This document shows, one piece after another, positions 16,346 through 24,549 of a stretch of DNA of 57,039 bases. The position numbers and the translations under genes were made by a program. Below the pieces are notes generated by a model. The model saw only the letters and a program-made list of their open reading frames with translations, was not told the DNA's origin and ran no database searches. The stretch lies in the NCBI GenBank assembly GCA_030648295.1, contig JAUSID010000105.1:1-57039 (forward strand), written 5' to 3'. Source of the DNA: Opitutaceae bacterium (GTDB taxonomy: Bacteria > Verrucomicrobiota > Verrucomicrobiia > Opitutales > Opitutaceae). Positions within the stretch are counted from its first letter, which is position 1; each line of letters begins with the position of its first letter.

Positions 16346-16933
16346 TCACCCGGATGCCCAGACCGGCGCCTTCTGGCGTTCCGGCTTGAGCACGCCGATG
16401 CACGGCAGGTTGCGATAGCGCTCCGCGAAATCTAGACCATATCCGACCACGAACTTGTCGGGAATCTCGAAGCCCACGAAGTCTGCCTCGAGCGGGACTT
16501 CACGCCTGGCCTTCTTGTCCAGCAACACGCATGTGCGCAGGCTGGACGGACTCAGCTTGCGAATGAGATCGCTGACCAGCTTGAGCGTCTTGCCTGTATC
16601 CAGGATGTCATCGATGAGCAGCACGTCGCGCTTCATGATGTCGAGCGTCAGGCTGTGGATGATTTGCGGCGTGCCAATTGACTTCGTGTGCACGCCGTAG
16701 CTGGTGACGCGGATGCAGTCGAGTCGGACCGGGTTGTCGATCTCGCGCATCAAATCCGCGGTGAACATCACCGCGCCATTGATCAGCGACACGATGGTGA
16801 ATTCGTCCTTGCCGTACACGGACTTGATTTCCGCCGCGAGCGATTTGACCCGTGTCTGCAGCTGGGCCTCGGTGAACAACACTTCGGCGAGGTCCGGGTG
16901 GATGGCGACGGGATCGTCTTTCGCGTCAGGCAT
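16346..16933 (-). CDS. hpt: Hypoxanthine phosphoribosyltransferase
   Basis: A 195-residue type I phosphoribosyltransferase for purine salvage, converting hypoxanthine or guanine plus PRPP to the nucleotide. The PRPP loop is LLIDDILDTGKTL (105-117). An INGAVMFTADLMREI helix, RVTSYG and the base-binding segment ADFVGFEIPDKFVVGYGLD are all typical of Hpt. A palindrome identical to the one before cas1 lies 4 nt upstream of the ATG. Confidence 0.95.
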   Translation of the reverse strand: MPDAKDDPVAIHPDLAEVLFTEAQLQTRVKSLAAEIKSVYGKDEFTIVSLINGAVMFTADLMREIDNPVRLDCIRVTSYGVHTKSIGTPQIIHSLTLDIMKRDVLLIDDILDTGKTLKLVSDLIRKLSPSSLRTCVLLDKKARREVPLEADFVGFEIPDKFVVGYGLDFAERYRNLPCIGVLKPERQKAPVWASG

Positions 16934-16937
16934 CCGG

Positions 16938-16960
16938 AGGTTTTCGCCCTGCGAAAACCT
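16938..16960 (-). repeat. Palindrome immediately upstream of hpt
   Basis: Arms AGGTTTTCGC and GCGAAAACCT around 3 nt, ending 4 nt before the hpt start codon. Same arms and spacing as upstream of cas1 (2813-2835). Confidence 0.8.
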
Positions 16961-17169
16961 AATGTCACACTTTTTCAGCGCCGGCGCGCGTGGGGATCAA
17001 CCGTGAATGGACGCCAATGGGCGCGAATCCAGGCAGGCGAACCCGGAGTCGCTGCACGCGCAAGACTTCGGGCAGGTCACACTGCGCACGCGGGAAAAGA
17101 CGCCCCGGCGTAACTGCTACCTCTGGCTCGGTTGTTCAGCTGCGCGCAATTTCTCAGCAGTCGTTGGCG

Positions 17170-17302
17170 ACCGCTAATCTTCGCTAATCTTCAGAAATCG
17201 AAGGCGCGCTTGCGGCGAACGTGCTTTGCCTAATCGGCGAAGCGCGAAGATGGCAGGGAATTCTGAATTCAACATTGGCGTCAATTAGCGCAGATTAGCG
17301 GT
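17170..17302. repeat. Inverted repeat with 19-bp arms in the hpt-ABC gap
   Basis: Arms at 17170-17188 (ACCGCTAATCTTCGCTAAT) and 17284-17302 (ATTAGCGCAGATTAGCGGT) match at 18 of 19 positions across a 95-nt spacer. A GTGAATGGACGCCAATGGGC copy of another dispersed element lies near 17001-17025. No gene is seen between 16961 and 17410. Confidence 0.65.
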
Positions 17303-17410
17303 TAAAACCTGTTTGTTCGCTTGGCGGCCACTGCGCCCGCACCGTGAATGCCTTTGACTAGCGGGGGACCGGATTCTTCCTTCACTGGTTTTTGGCGCCG
17401 CCAAACCCCG

Positions 17411-18481
17411 ATGATTTCGATCCGCATTCAGCAACTGACGAAACGTTTCGGAAACGTCACGGCGCTGCACAAACTCGACCTGACAATCGAACCGGGAGAA
17501 TTGTTTTTCCTGCTCGGGCCCAGCGGATGCGGCAAGACCACGCTGCTGCGGAGCCTGGCCGGTTTCTACATTCCGGATGAGGGTCGGATCTTTTTCGGGG
17601 CGGAGGACGTGACCGCGCTCGCGCCGCACAAGCGAAACACGGGCATGATGTTTCAGAGTTACGCGCTCTGGCCGCACATGAGCGTCGCGGAAAACGTCGC
17701 GTTTGGACTCGAGGAGCGGAAAGTCCCGCGCGACGAAATCAAGCGCCGCGTGGCGGAGGCACTGGAGTCGGTGCACATGGCCGTCTACGCCGAGCGACGG
17801 CCCAATCAGCTTTCCGGCGGCCAGCAGCAACGGGTGGCGCTGGCGCGCGCGCTTGTCATTCGTCCGCGCTGCCTGCTGTTGGACGAACCGCTGTCCAATC
17901 TCGACGCCAAGTTACGGCTGGAGATGCGCGCGGAAATCCGCCGCGTGTGCAAGGAATTCAACCTCACCACGGTCTATGTGACGCACGATCAGAAGGAGGC
18001 GCTGTCGATTTCCGATCGCATGGCGGTACTCGATCACGGCCGGATCCTTCAGGTGGGCTCGCCCCGCGATGTTTACCGGCGGCCGGTCTGCCGGACGGTG
18101 GCGGATTTCATCGGCGAGACGGATTTCCTCCCCGGCACGCTCGTGAGCGCGACGGGTGGTAGCGCTGTTGTTGATACGCCAGTCGGCCGGTTCGAAGGCG
18201 TGCTCGGCGATGCAAATGCGAAACCGGCGGTCGGCGCCACGGTGACGCTGTCGGTCCGGCCCGAGTGCTGGGTCTTGAGCCGCGAAGCGCCGGCGCGCAA
18301 CGCAGTGCGAGGCCGGATCGGCGAGGCGATCTACCTCGGTGAGATCGCGCAGTATGACCTGATTGCCGGAGCGCACGAGCTGAAGATCCTCGAGTTGAAT
18401 CCGCGGTTCATCGAGCACTCCGCGCGGGGTGAGGTATACGCCACCGCGGAGCCCGAGGACGTGGTGGTGCTGTGCGAATGA
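17411..18481 (+). CDS. Iron-type ABC transporter ATP-binding protein (FbpC-like)
   Basis: A 356-residue ABC ATPase. Walker A is GPSGCGKTT (36-44), with [14 protein letters not shown] after the Q-loop, signature LSGGQQQR (about 134), Walker [16 protein letters not shown] and switch His in [12 protein letters not shown]-terminal TOBE-like domain follows (about 240-356). The [10 protein letters not shown] motif and C-terminal domain fit the Fe(III)/spermidine/thiamine class. The ATG at 17411 gives the normal family start; upstream frame is non-conserved. Its stop overlaps the binding-protein start (ATGA), so the two are translationally coupled. No permease is adjacent; the candidate partner is at 36876-38570. 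Confidence 0.9.
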   Translation: MISIRIQQLTKRFGNVTALHKLDLTIEPGELFFLLGPSGCGKTTLLRSLAGFYIPDEGRIFFGAEDVTALAPHKRNTGMMFQSYALWPHMSVAENVAFGLEERKVPRDEIKRRVAEALESVHMAVYAERRPNQLSGGQQQRVALARALVIRPRCLLLDEPLSNLDAKLRLEMRAEIRRVCKEFNLTTVYVTHDQKEALSISDRMAVLDHGRILQVGSPRDVYRRPVCRTVADFIGETDFLPGTLVSATGGSAVVDTPVGRFEGVLGDANAKPAVGATVTLSVRPECWVLSREAPARNAVRGRIGEAIYLGEIAQYDLIAGAHELKILELNPRFIEHSARGEVYATAEPEDVVVLCE

Positions 18482-20184
18482 AACGCGCGTTTATCGTCCT
18501 CGCGCTGCTGGTGGTCGTCGCGCTGCCGTTTGTCCTCCGGCCAAAACGCACCTCGGCGGCGAGGACGGACGCCACGATCGTCATCATCACCCCGCACAAC
18601 GAGGCGATTCGATACGAGTACTCGCGTGGCTTCGCCAAATGGTATCAGTCGCGCACCGGCCGCACGGTGTCGATCGACTGGCGGGTGATTGGCGGCACGA
18701 GTGAAATCGCGCGGTTCCTCGAGGGCGAATACAGTACCGCGTTCGAAAACTACTGGCGGCGCGGACTGGGAAAACCGTGGAGTGCGGACGTCGAGGCGGG
18801 TTTTTCGAACGGACGGCTGCCGGCCGATGCGCCGGCAATCGTGAGAGAAGCCCGCGCGGCATTTCTCGCTTCCAATGTCACCTGCGGGATCGATGTGTTC
18901 TTCGGCGGCGGCACCTACGATTTCGATCGGCAGGCCAGGGCCGGGCGGCTCGTCGACTCCGGGCTGCGGCGGCTCCGGCCGGAGTGGTTCACGGATCAAA
19001 CGATACCACGACGCTACGGTGGCGAGGATTACTGGCACGCGGATGGGCTCTGGATTGGAACGGTTCTGAGTACCTATGGAATTCTTTTCAACCGCGATGC
19101 CCTGCGACGGGTCGGTTTCGATCGTGAGCCCGCGGCATGGTCTGATCTCGCGGATCCGCGGCTAATCGGCGAGGTGGGGCTCGCGGATCCGACGAAGAGT
19201 GGATCGGTGGCGAAGGCGTTCGAGAACATCCTCCAACAGCAAATGCAGGGGCAATTGCACGCGCTGGAGAACGCTGAACCCGGAATGACTACGGAGGAGC
19301 GCGAGAGACGCGCAGCACGCGAGGGATGGATCGCGGGGATGCGGTTGTTGCAGCGAATCGGCGCGAACGCACGGTATTTCACCGACAGCTCGCAGAAGCC
19401 GCCGATCGATGTGGCGGCGGGAAATTGCGCGGCGGGACTCTGCATCGATTTCTACGGCCGGCAGCAGCAGGAAGCGGTGCGACGCCGCAGTGGTAGCAGA
19501 AGCGCGAAGGACGTGGGGACGGGAGATCACGGGCGGGACGCCCGTGCCACGACGGAGAAAAACGGGAGGGGCGGCAGTGCCACGGCGGAACGACTCGGCT
19601 ATGTATCGCCCGAGGGAGGATCGGTGGCATCGGTCGATCCCGTGGCGCTGCTGCGCGGTGCGCCGAATCGGGAGGCGGCGATTGCGTTTATCGAATACAC
19701 GCTCTCGATGGAGGGCCAGATGCGGTGGAATTTCCGGCCGGGCACGCCGGGAGGGCCGGAGCGGTTTGCGCTGCGGCGGCTGCCGGTCCGCCGCGATTTT
19801 TACGCGCACGAGGAATGGAAAGCGTGGCGGAGCGATCCAGAGGAGTCGCCTTTCGCGCAACGCGATCCGTTGATCTATCGCGAGGCGTGGACGGGAAACA
19901 TCTTTCGCGAGATGGCGTTTGTCGTGCGCATCCTGTGTCAGGATACGCATCGGGAGCTGACCGACGCCTGGCGCGCAATCAACGCGGCGCCGGAGCCGGC
20001 GAAGACCCGCGCGCTGGCCGTGATGCAGGACTTGTCGGCCGTCGATTACGAGCGGACGACCGGCGAGATTCGGCGCCGGCTCGGCTCGCGCGACAAGGTG
20101 GATGAAGTCCGGCTGGCGCGGGAACTCGGGGATTTTGTTCGGGCCAATTATGCCCGGGCAAAAGCGATCGCGACGGAACGGTGA
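18478..20184 (+). CDS. ABC transporter substrate-binding protein with embedded REP-like insertion
   Basis: A 568-residue periplasmic binding protein of the iron-type class, larger than the usual ~340 residues. N-terminal signal ([20 protein letters not shown]). Typical stretches are IITPHNEAIRYEYSRGFAKW, WADGLW-like DYWHADGLWIGTVLSTYGIL and the EYTLSMEGQMRWNFRPGTPG region. Around residues 335-374 a low-complexity Arg/Gly/Ser segment containing HGRDARAT is the translation of a REP-like repeat (19531-19590) lying in frame. The last ~150 residues (VVRILCQDTHRELTDAW onward) extend past the standard fold. An ATGA overlap couples it to the ATPase. The transported ligand is uncertain, iron being the best guess. 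Confidence 0.8.
   Translation: MKRAFIVLALLVVVALPFVLRPKRTSAARTDATIVIITPHNEAIRYEYSRGFAKWYQSRTGRTVSIDWRVIGGTSEIARFLEGEYSTAFENYWRRGLGKPWSADVEAGFSNGRLPADAPAIVREARAAFLASNVTCGIDVFFGGGTYDFDRQARAGRLVDSGLRRLRPEWFTDQTIPRRYGGEDYWHADGLWIGTVLSTYGILFNRDALRRVGFDREPAAWSDLADPRLIGEVGLADPTKSGSVAKAFENILQQQMQGQLHALENAEPGMTTEERERRAAREGWIAGMRLLQRIGANARYFTDSSQKPPIDVAAGNCAAGLCIDFYGRQQQEAVRRRSGSRSAKDVGTGDHGRDARATTEKNGRGGSATAERLGYVSPEGGSVASVDPVALLRGAPNREAAIAFIEYTLSMEGQMRWNFRPGTPGGPERFALRRLPVRRDFYAHEEWKAWRSDPEESPFAQRDPLIYREAWTGNIFREMAFVVRILCQDTHRELTDAWRAINAAPEPAKTRALAVMQDLSAVDYERTTGEIRRRLGSRDKVDEVRLARELGDFVRANYARAKAIATER
19531..19590 (+). repeat. REP-like repeat inside the binding-protein gene
   Basis: GGGCGGGACGCCCGTGCCAC (19531-19550), then a partial second unit with GTGCCACGGCGGAAC. 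It is the same unit found between genes at 22163-22225. It keeps the reading frame and encodes GRDARAT. Confidence 0.8.
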
Positions 20185-20246
20185 CGCGGTGAGGCGGTGA
20201 AGCGGTGAAGCGGTGAGGCGGTGAAGCGGTGAGGCGGTGAGGACGG
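20179..20246 (+). repeat. GCGGTGAAGCGGTGAG micro-repeat tract
   Basis: About eight degenerate GCGGTGA(A/G) units start at the binding-protein stop codon. A second tract of the same kind is at 38620-38666 upstream of the permease gene, the likely partner of this transporter. Confidence 0.7.
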
Positions 20247-20431
20247 TGGGGATGCCAATACGCTCAGAGTCTAGTCGTGATGTTTCTCCACGCGGCGCCG
20301 CAGCCGCAACCAAAGGGCGTCCACCTCGGAAATCGACAGGCTCACGGCCAACAGTTTCATCGATAGGCTGGCCCCGAGCTGTTGAGAGGCTCGTCGAACG
20401 GGCGGCGCGCCACCCCTCTCGATCCGGAACA

Positions 20432-20592
20432 ATTCGGTTCAACCGCGAATAGACGCCAATTCACGCGAATCGAGAGGGCGTCTTTGGGAGCATGGAAACG
20501 ATCAACCAAACGGTGACCATGGTTTCAGTTGGGCAATCCTCTCCCTCGTCCTCTGGAATTTGCGTCCATTCGCGTTCATTCGCGGTTGTCGA
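20432..20592. repeat. Inverted pair of a GCGAATAGACGCC element
   Basis: TTCAACCGCGAATAGACGCC at about 20437-20456 faces GCGTTCATTCGCGGTTG near 20571-20587 in the opposite orientation. Related copies are near 17001 and 39744. No gene lies between 20185 and 20624. Confidence 0.6.
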
Positions 20593-20624
20593 CTGAATCG
20601 ATACGGCTCGAGAGGGGCCACGCC

Positions 20625-21281
20625 CTACATCGCGGCGAACGCGGCGGCGAATGCCGGCTTGTCGGAGGCCTTGAAGAACGAGGTGCCAGCGACAAACGTG
20701 TCCGCGCCCCCGGCGCGACATTCGCGCGCCGTGGCGATGTCGATTCCACCGTCGACCTCGAGCCGGAAATTCAGGCTGCGATCGCGCCGCCACCTTTCCA
20801 ATTGCGTGATTTTCGATACGATATCGCGGCGGAACGACTGGCCACCGAATCCAGGCTGGACCGTCATGGCAAGGACGAGGTCCACCTCGGCCAGGAACGG
20901 TTCAACCGCGATGGCCGGCGTGTCCGGATTCAGCACGATCCCCGTCTGGCAACCGAGCGCACGAATCCGCGCCAGCGTGCCGCGGTGATCGTAGGCGGGT
21001 TCAATGTGAACGCTGATCAGATTCGCTCCGGCCCGGGCGAACGGCTCGATGTAGCGATGCGGCTCGTCGAGCATCAGGTGCGTGTCGAAGTACAGCTTTA
21101 TCCCGGCCCGCCGCAGCGCCGCGAGTGTCTCCGGGCCGAACGACAGGTTCGGGACGAAATGTCCGTCCATGATATCACAATGCAGCCAGGGCAGCTGCAG
21201 TTCCTCGACCAGTCGCGCGCTGGCGGCGAGGTTCGCATGATCGCCGGCCAGCAACGAAGGATTCAGCAGGGGGGCATGCAT
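20625..21281 (-). CDS. rpe: Ribulose-phosphate 3-epimerase
   Basis: A 218-residue TIM-barrel epimerase interconverting ribulose 5-phosphate and xylulose 5-phosphate. Signatures visible: NPSLLAGDHANL, HCDIMDGHFVPNLSFGP (metal-binding His and catalytic Asp), FDTHLMLDEP, MTVQPGFGGQSF and LEVDGGID. The ATG at 21281 gives the standard start; the extra upstream frame is a GACAGGA micro-repeat. It is the last gene of the minus-strand series that begins upstream at rpmF. Confidence 0.95.
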   Translation of the reverse strand: MHAPLLNPSLLAGDHANLAASARLVEELQLPWLHCDIMDGHFVPNLSFGPETLAALRRAGIKLYFDTHLMLDEPHRYIEPFARAGANLISVHIEPAYDHRGTLARIRALGCQTGIVLNPDTPAIAVEPFLAEVDLVLAMTVQPGFGGQSFRRDIVSKITQLERWRRDRSLNFRLEVDGGIDIATARECRAGGADTFVAGTSFFKASDKPAFAAAFAAM

Positions 21282-21283
21282 GA

Positions 21284-21350
21284 AACAGGAGACAGGAGAC
21301 AGGAGACGGGACACAGGGGACAGGGGACAGGAGACAGGAGACAGGAGACA
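21284..21350. repeat. GACAGGA micro-repeat tract
   Basis: About nine degenerate units of GGAGACA/GGGGACA occupy the gap between the lptE-like stop and the rpe start. Confidence 0.75.
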
Positions 21351-21359
21351 ACGCGCGGC

Positions 21360-21872
21360 TTACCAGACGTCGAGCGCGCTGTGGACGACTTTGGTGGCGA
21401 GCGACTCGGCGAGGAGCGGCAGTGTCTGATACTCGGACTGCAACTGGCCGCCATCGGTGAATGATTCCCGCACCGCGCTGACGTTGCGATTTTCGAAAAC
21501 GACGCTGCCGGTGCGATTGTCCCGCAGCGTGCAGGCGACGCCGAGGGTGAGATTGAACTTGCGCGCGAGCCCCGTGTCGCCCTCGCGCACCGCGGCGACG
21601 TCGCGGTGATAATCGGTGATCATCACCGTCAGTGTCGCGTCGGCCGCCGCGCGCGAATTGACGAGCGCAATCCGGCCATCGCGGGCGAACGCCTTCCTGA
21701 GTTGCGTGCTCAGGAGTGGCTGCGATTGCGGCAGCAGGGTTTTGTTCACCACCGGCTCGACGTAAACCGTGCGAAAGGTCACACGCGAGCCGGTCCCAAG
21801 CTGGTAGTGGACGCAGCCGCTGAAACAAACGAGACCGGAAAGTAGACCGAGAGCGATGCGAGCGGCGGACAT
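21360..21872 (-). CDS. lptE: LptE-like LPS-assembly lipoprotein
   Basis: A 170-residue lipoprotein. The N-terminus (MSAARIALGLLSGLVCFSGC) ends in a lipobox Cys, followed by VHYQLGTGSRVTFRTVYVEP. The pattern of strand-rich segments with FARDGRIALVNSRAAADATL is that of LptE/RlpB, which plugs the LptD barrel during LPS export. The frame is open upstream through tandem repeats, so the ATG at 21872 is chosen for its lipoprotein signal. Its position beside the bamD-like gene supports an envelope role. Sequence conservation in this family is low. Confidence 0.75.
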   Translation of the reverse strand: MSAARIALGLLSGLVCFSGCVHYQLGTGSRVTFRTVYVEPVVNKTLLPQSQPLLSTQLRKAFARDGRIALVNSRAAADATLTVMITDYHRDVAAVREGDTGLARKFNLTLGVACTLRDNRTGSVVFENRNVSAVRESFTDGGQLQSEYQTLPLLAESLATKVVHSALDVW

Positions 21873-22000
21873 GCTGCCAATCTGGATGGTGCGCGTGGCG
21901 CCGGAGCGCAAGCGTGAGCACGATCCGGCGAGCGAAGGCCGGGTTAACCGCAAGTGAACGCCACTGCGAATGCGGAGCTTGGAGTGGCACGGGCATCCCG

Positions 22001-22126
22001 CCGCCAGAGGCGGGTAAACCCTGGTCGCCTTCGGCGCCGCCAGAGGCGGGTAAACCCTGGTCGCCTTCGGCGCCGCCAGAGGCGGGTAAACCCTGGTCGC
22101 CTTCGGCGCCGCCAGAGGCGGGCAAG
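22001..22126. repeat. Tandem 36-bp repeat, three full units plus a partial
   Basis: Units at 22001-22036, 22037-22072 and 22073-22108 are identical, and the unit from 22109 breaks off after about 14 nt. Each starts CCGCCAGAGGCGGGTAAACC and ends with CTGGTCGCCTTCGGCG. A single inverted copy is at 56715-56754. Confidence 0.9.
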
Positions 22127-22159
22127 CTTGCCCGTGGATTGACTGCGGCACGGCAGACC

Positions 22160-22255
22160 AACATGGGCGGGACGCCCATGCCACGCCGAAACAACATGGG
22201 CGGGACGCCCATGCTACGGCGGAACAATGCGGGCGATCCGCCCGCGCTCCCAGGG
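22160..22255. repeat. Cluster of REP-like elements next to the bamD stop
   Basis: Two units with GGGCGGGACGCCCATGC (about 22164-22180 and 22199-22215) are followed by GCGGGCGATCCGCCCGCGCT and CCCAGGG (22229-22255). The last abuts the bamD-like stop codon. No gene is seen in 21873-22255. Confidence 0.8.
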
Positions 22256-23320
22256 TCAGAAGAACAGGAAGCGTTTCTTCTTCTTCGCGGGGGCCGGGGT
22301 CCCGGGCGTGGGCGGTGCCGGCTGGCTTGCGGCTTTCGCCTCGACCTGCACCAGCCGCGCCTTCGCACGGTTCGCGATCGCCGATTCCGGATACGCGGTG
22401 ATCGCCTCGTTATAAAACACCCGGGCCGCCTTGTAGTTGTTCCGCTTCTCGAAGTAGAAGTCCGCGATCTTCATTTTGCTCTCGGCGAGCATGGTCTTCA
22501 TCCCGTCGAGTCCCTTCTCCGCGCCGGCAATGTTCGAGTCACTCGGGAACAGCAGCATGAAGTCGGTGAAGTAGGTGATCGCTTCCGTGGTCGACGCCTG
22601 GTCGTAGTAGGGTCCGTCAACCAGCGAGGCGTGGGTCTGCGCGAGCTTCAGGTACGCGTCCGGAGCGAGCAGGCTCTGCGGGTAATTGTTGATCATCCGG
22701 TCCAGCGCGTCGATCGCCTCCTCGGTGTTGTCGAGCTTCTGGTGGCCGCGCGCGATGTTCATGAGCGAAAGCGGCGCGTAGTCGCTGTAGGGCGCGTTCA
22801 CCAGGATGTTCTCGAAATATTCGATCGCCTTGTCGCGCTGCGTGAAGCCGGGCAGCAATCCCCACAGCATCCGGCCGCGCGCGCCATCGAGCATGGCGCT
22901 GGCGATCCGATATTGTTCGCCGGTGATTTCGTTGAACCGTTTCGTGTTCGGATAACGGCTGAGCACCTGCTGGAACGCTTCGAACGCCTTGGTGTAATAC
23001 TTCCGGCTGAGCTGGAGCCGGGCTGCGCGGTAAAGCGCCTCCGGGGCGTAAATCGAGTTCGGGTAGCGTTTCGCCACCGCCTCGTAGGTCCTGACCGCGC
23101 TGCGGGTGTTGCCCTTTTCCTCGTTGTCGCGCGCCCGGTTCATCTGATCCAGCGCGGTCCGACCTTCCGTTCCGCCCAACCCGGAAAGGGCGCCACCTTC
23201 AACGTGCCAGCCGACGCCGCGTGTCCACACCAGGTCGGCGCGCGCTGCCGTCAGCATAAGCCAGAGTGCCGGAAAGAGAACAGAGAGGAGTCGCACTACG
23301 CGCGCGAAGGGGAGACGCAT
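22256..23320 (-). CDS. bamD: BamD/YfiO-like TPR outer-membrane assembly protein
   Basis: A 354-residue exported TPR protein. Signal-type N-terminus (MRLPFARVVRLLSVLFPALW then LMLTAARA), then repeated helix pairs: KGNTRSAVRTYEAVAKRYPN, KYYTKAFEAFQQVLSRYP, RDKAIEYFENILVNAPYS and EEAIDALDRMINNYPQS. This is the BamD layout for beta-barrel assembly. Unlike classical BamD no lipobox Cys is seen, so membrane attachment would differ. The tail is Pro/Ala-rich and ends in KKKKRFLFF. A CpoB/YbgF-type role is an alternative. It lies between fabH and the lptE-like gene. Confidence 0.75.
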   Translation of the reverse strand: MRLPFARVVRLLSVLFPALWLMLTAARADLVWTRGVGWHVEGGALSGLGGTEGRTALDQMNRARDNEEKGNTRSAVRTYEAVAKRYPNSIYAPEALYRAARLQLSRKYYTKAFEAFQQVLSRYPNTKRFNEITGEQYRIASAMLDGARGRMLWGLLPGFTQRDKAIEYFENILVNAPYSDYAPLSLMNIARGHQKLDNTEEAIDALDRMINNYPQSLLAPDAYLKLAQTHASLVDGPYYDQASTTEAITYFTDFMLLFPSDSNIAGAEKGLDGMKTMLAESKMKIADFYFEKRNNYKAARVFYNEAITAYPESAIANRAKARLVQVEAKAASQPAPPTPGTPAPAKKKKRFLFF

Positions 23321-23324
23321 CGAT

Positions 23325-23440
23325 GAATGTGAAGGTGAGGGTGAGAGTGAAGTCAGGTGAAAATGAGCGATGATGGAGTCGGGGAGAGGGCAGGGTGGGT
23401 TGTGATCTCCACTTTCACCCTCACCTTCACTTTCACTAAA
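23325..23440. repeat. Inverted GTGAAGGTGAGGGTGA micro-repeats
   Basis: GTGAAGGTGAGGGTGA near 23329-23344 and its complement TCACCCTCACCTTCAC near 23417-23432 form a 16-bp exact stem across the bamD-fabH gap. Related units lie at 4467-4515. Confidence 0.7.
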
Positions 23441-23445
23441 AAGGC

Positions 23446-24438
23446 TCACCAGCGAATCAGCGCGCTTCCGTAGGTCAAGCCCGCCCCAAATGCCACCAGC
23501 AGCGTGAGATCGCCGGGCGCGATCCGGCCGGCGCGGCGGGCTTCATCCAGCGCGAGCGGGATGGAGGCGGCGGAGGTGTTGCCGTAGCGGTCGACATTCA
23601 CAAAGAACCGTTCCATGGGCAGCTCGAGGTATTGGGAGATGGCTTCGATGATCCGCAGATTCGCCTGGTGAGGAATCACCAGCGAAATCTGATCCGCGCG
23701 CAGGCCGTGTTGTTCCAAAATATCACGGGCGGCCTCGTCCATCGCCCGTACCGCGAGCTTGAAGACCTCCTTGCCCTTCATCCGGAAGCAGTGGTCGCGG
23801 TTCGCAATTGACTCCGCGGTGGCCGGTGCCGCCGTGCCGCCCCGGGGAATATACAGCAAATCGACCCCGTCACCGTAGGCGCCCAGCCGCGTTCCAATCA
23901 ACCCGCGCCCGGCCTCGTCGCTCCCGCCAATCACGACTGCGCCCGCTCCGTCGCCGAACAGCACGCACGTCGTGCGGTCCTGCCAGTCCGTCACCGCCGA
24001 GAGTTTTTCGACTCCAATCACGAGCGCCTTGCGGTACCGGCCCGACCCAACCATCGCGCACGCCGTGTCGAGCCCGTACACGAAACCCGAGCACGCGGCA
24101 TTCAAATCGAAACATGCGGTGTTGGTCGGCAGCCCGAGCTTGTGCTGGATGATGCAGGCGGCCGCCGGCATGATCAGGTCCGGCGTCACCGTGGCGACGA
24201 CGAGCAGGTCGATGTCGGACGGCTGCAACTTCGCGTCTTCCAATGCCCGGCGCGCGGCCTGCACCGCCATGTCCGAGGTCTGCTCGTCCGGCGCCGCAAT
24301 CCGGCGCTCACGAATGCCGCTGCGAGTACGGATCCATTCGTCGGACGTGTCGACCGTCTGCGCGAGCTCGACATTGGTGAGCACGCGCTCGGGAGCATAG
24401 GAACCGGTGCCGAGAATAACGGTGGAACGAGGAAGCAT
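23446..24438 (-). CDS. fabH: Beta-ketoacyl-ACP synthase III
   Basis: A 330-residue thiolase-fold enzyme that starts fatty-acid synthesis by condensing acetyl-CoA with malonyl-ACP. The catalytic triad is visible: Cys116 in NAACSGF, His257 in [10 protein letters not shown] and Asn287 in [13 protein letters not shown]. Full length with a normal N-terminus ([18 protein letters not shown]). Part of the rpmF-plsX-fabH order conserved in many bacteria. Confidence 0.96.
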   Translation of the reverse strand: MLPRSTVILGTGSYAPERVLTNVELAQTVDTSDEWIRTRSGIRERRIAAPDEQTSDMAVQAARRALEDAKLQPSDIDLLVVATVTPDLIMPAAACIIQHKLGLPTNTACFDLNAACSGFVYGLDTACAMVGSGRYRKALVIGVEKLSAVTDWQDRTTCVLFGDGAGAVVIGGSDEAGRGLIGTRLGAYGDGVDLLYIPRGGTAAPATAESIANRDHCFRMKGKEVFKLAVRAMDEAARDILEQHGLRADQISLVIPHQANLRIIEAISQYLELPMERFFVNVDRYGNTSAASIPLALDEARRAGRIAPGDLTLLVAFGAGLTYGSALIRW

Positions 24439-24549
24439 CTGGTGGATGACGCGGAGAGTTTTATGCAGCGTGAGGCCGGCTCATGGAGTGACGGCGCCCA
24501 CGTGGAACGGTCTCCGCGAAAGCGGCCTCATGAGCATCGCTCATGCACC

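Noticed and set aside
22001-22126. 36-bp repeats considered as a CRISPR array
   Set aside because: The units abut directly with no spacers, do not resemble the 4388 repeat and have no cas genes nearby.
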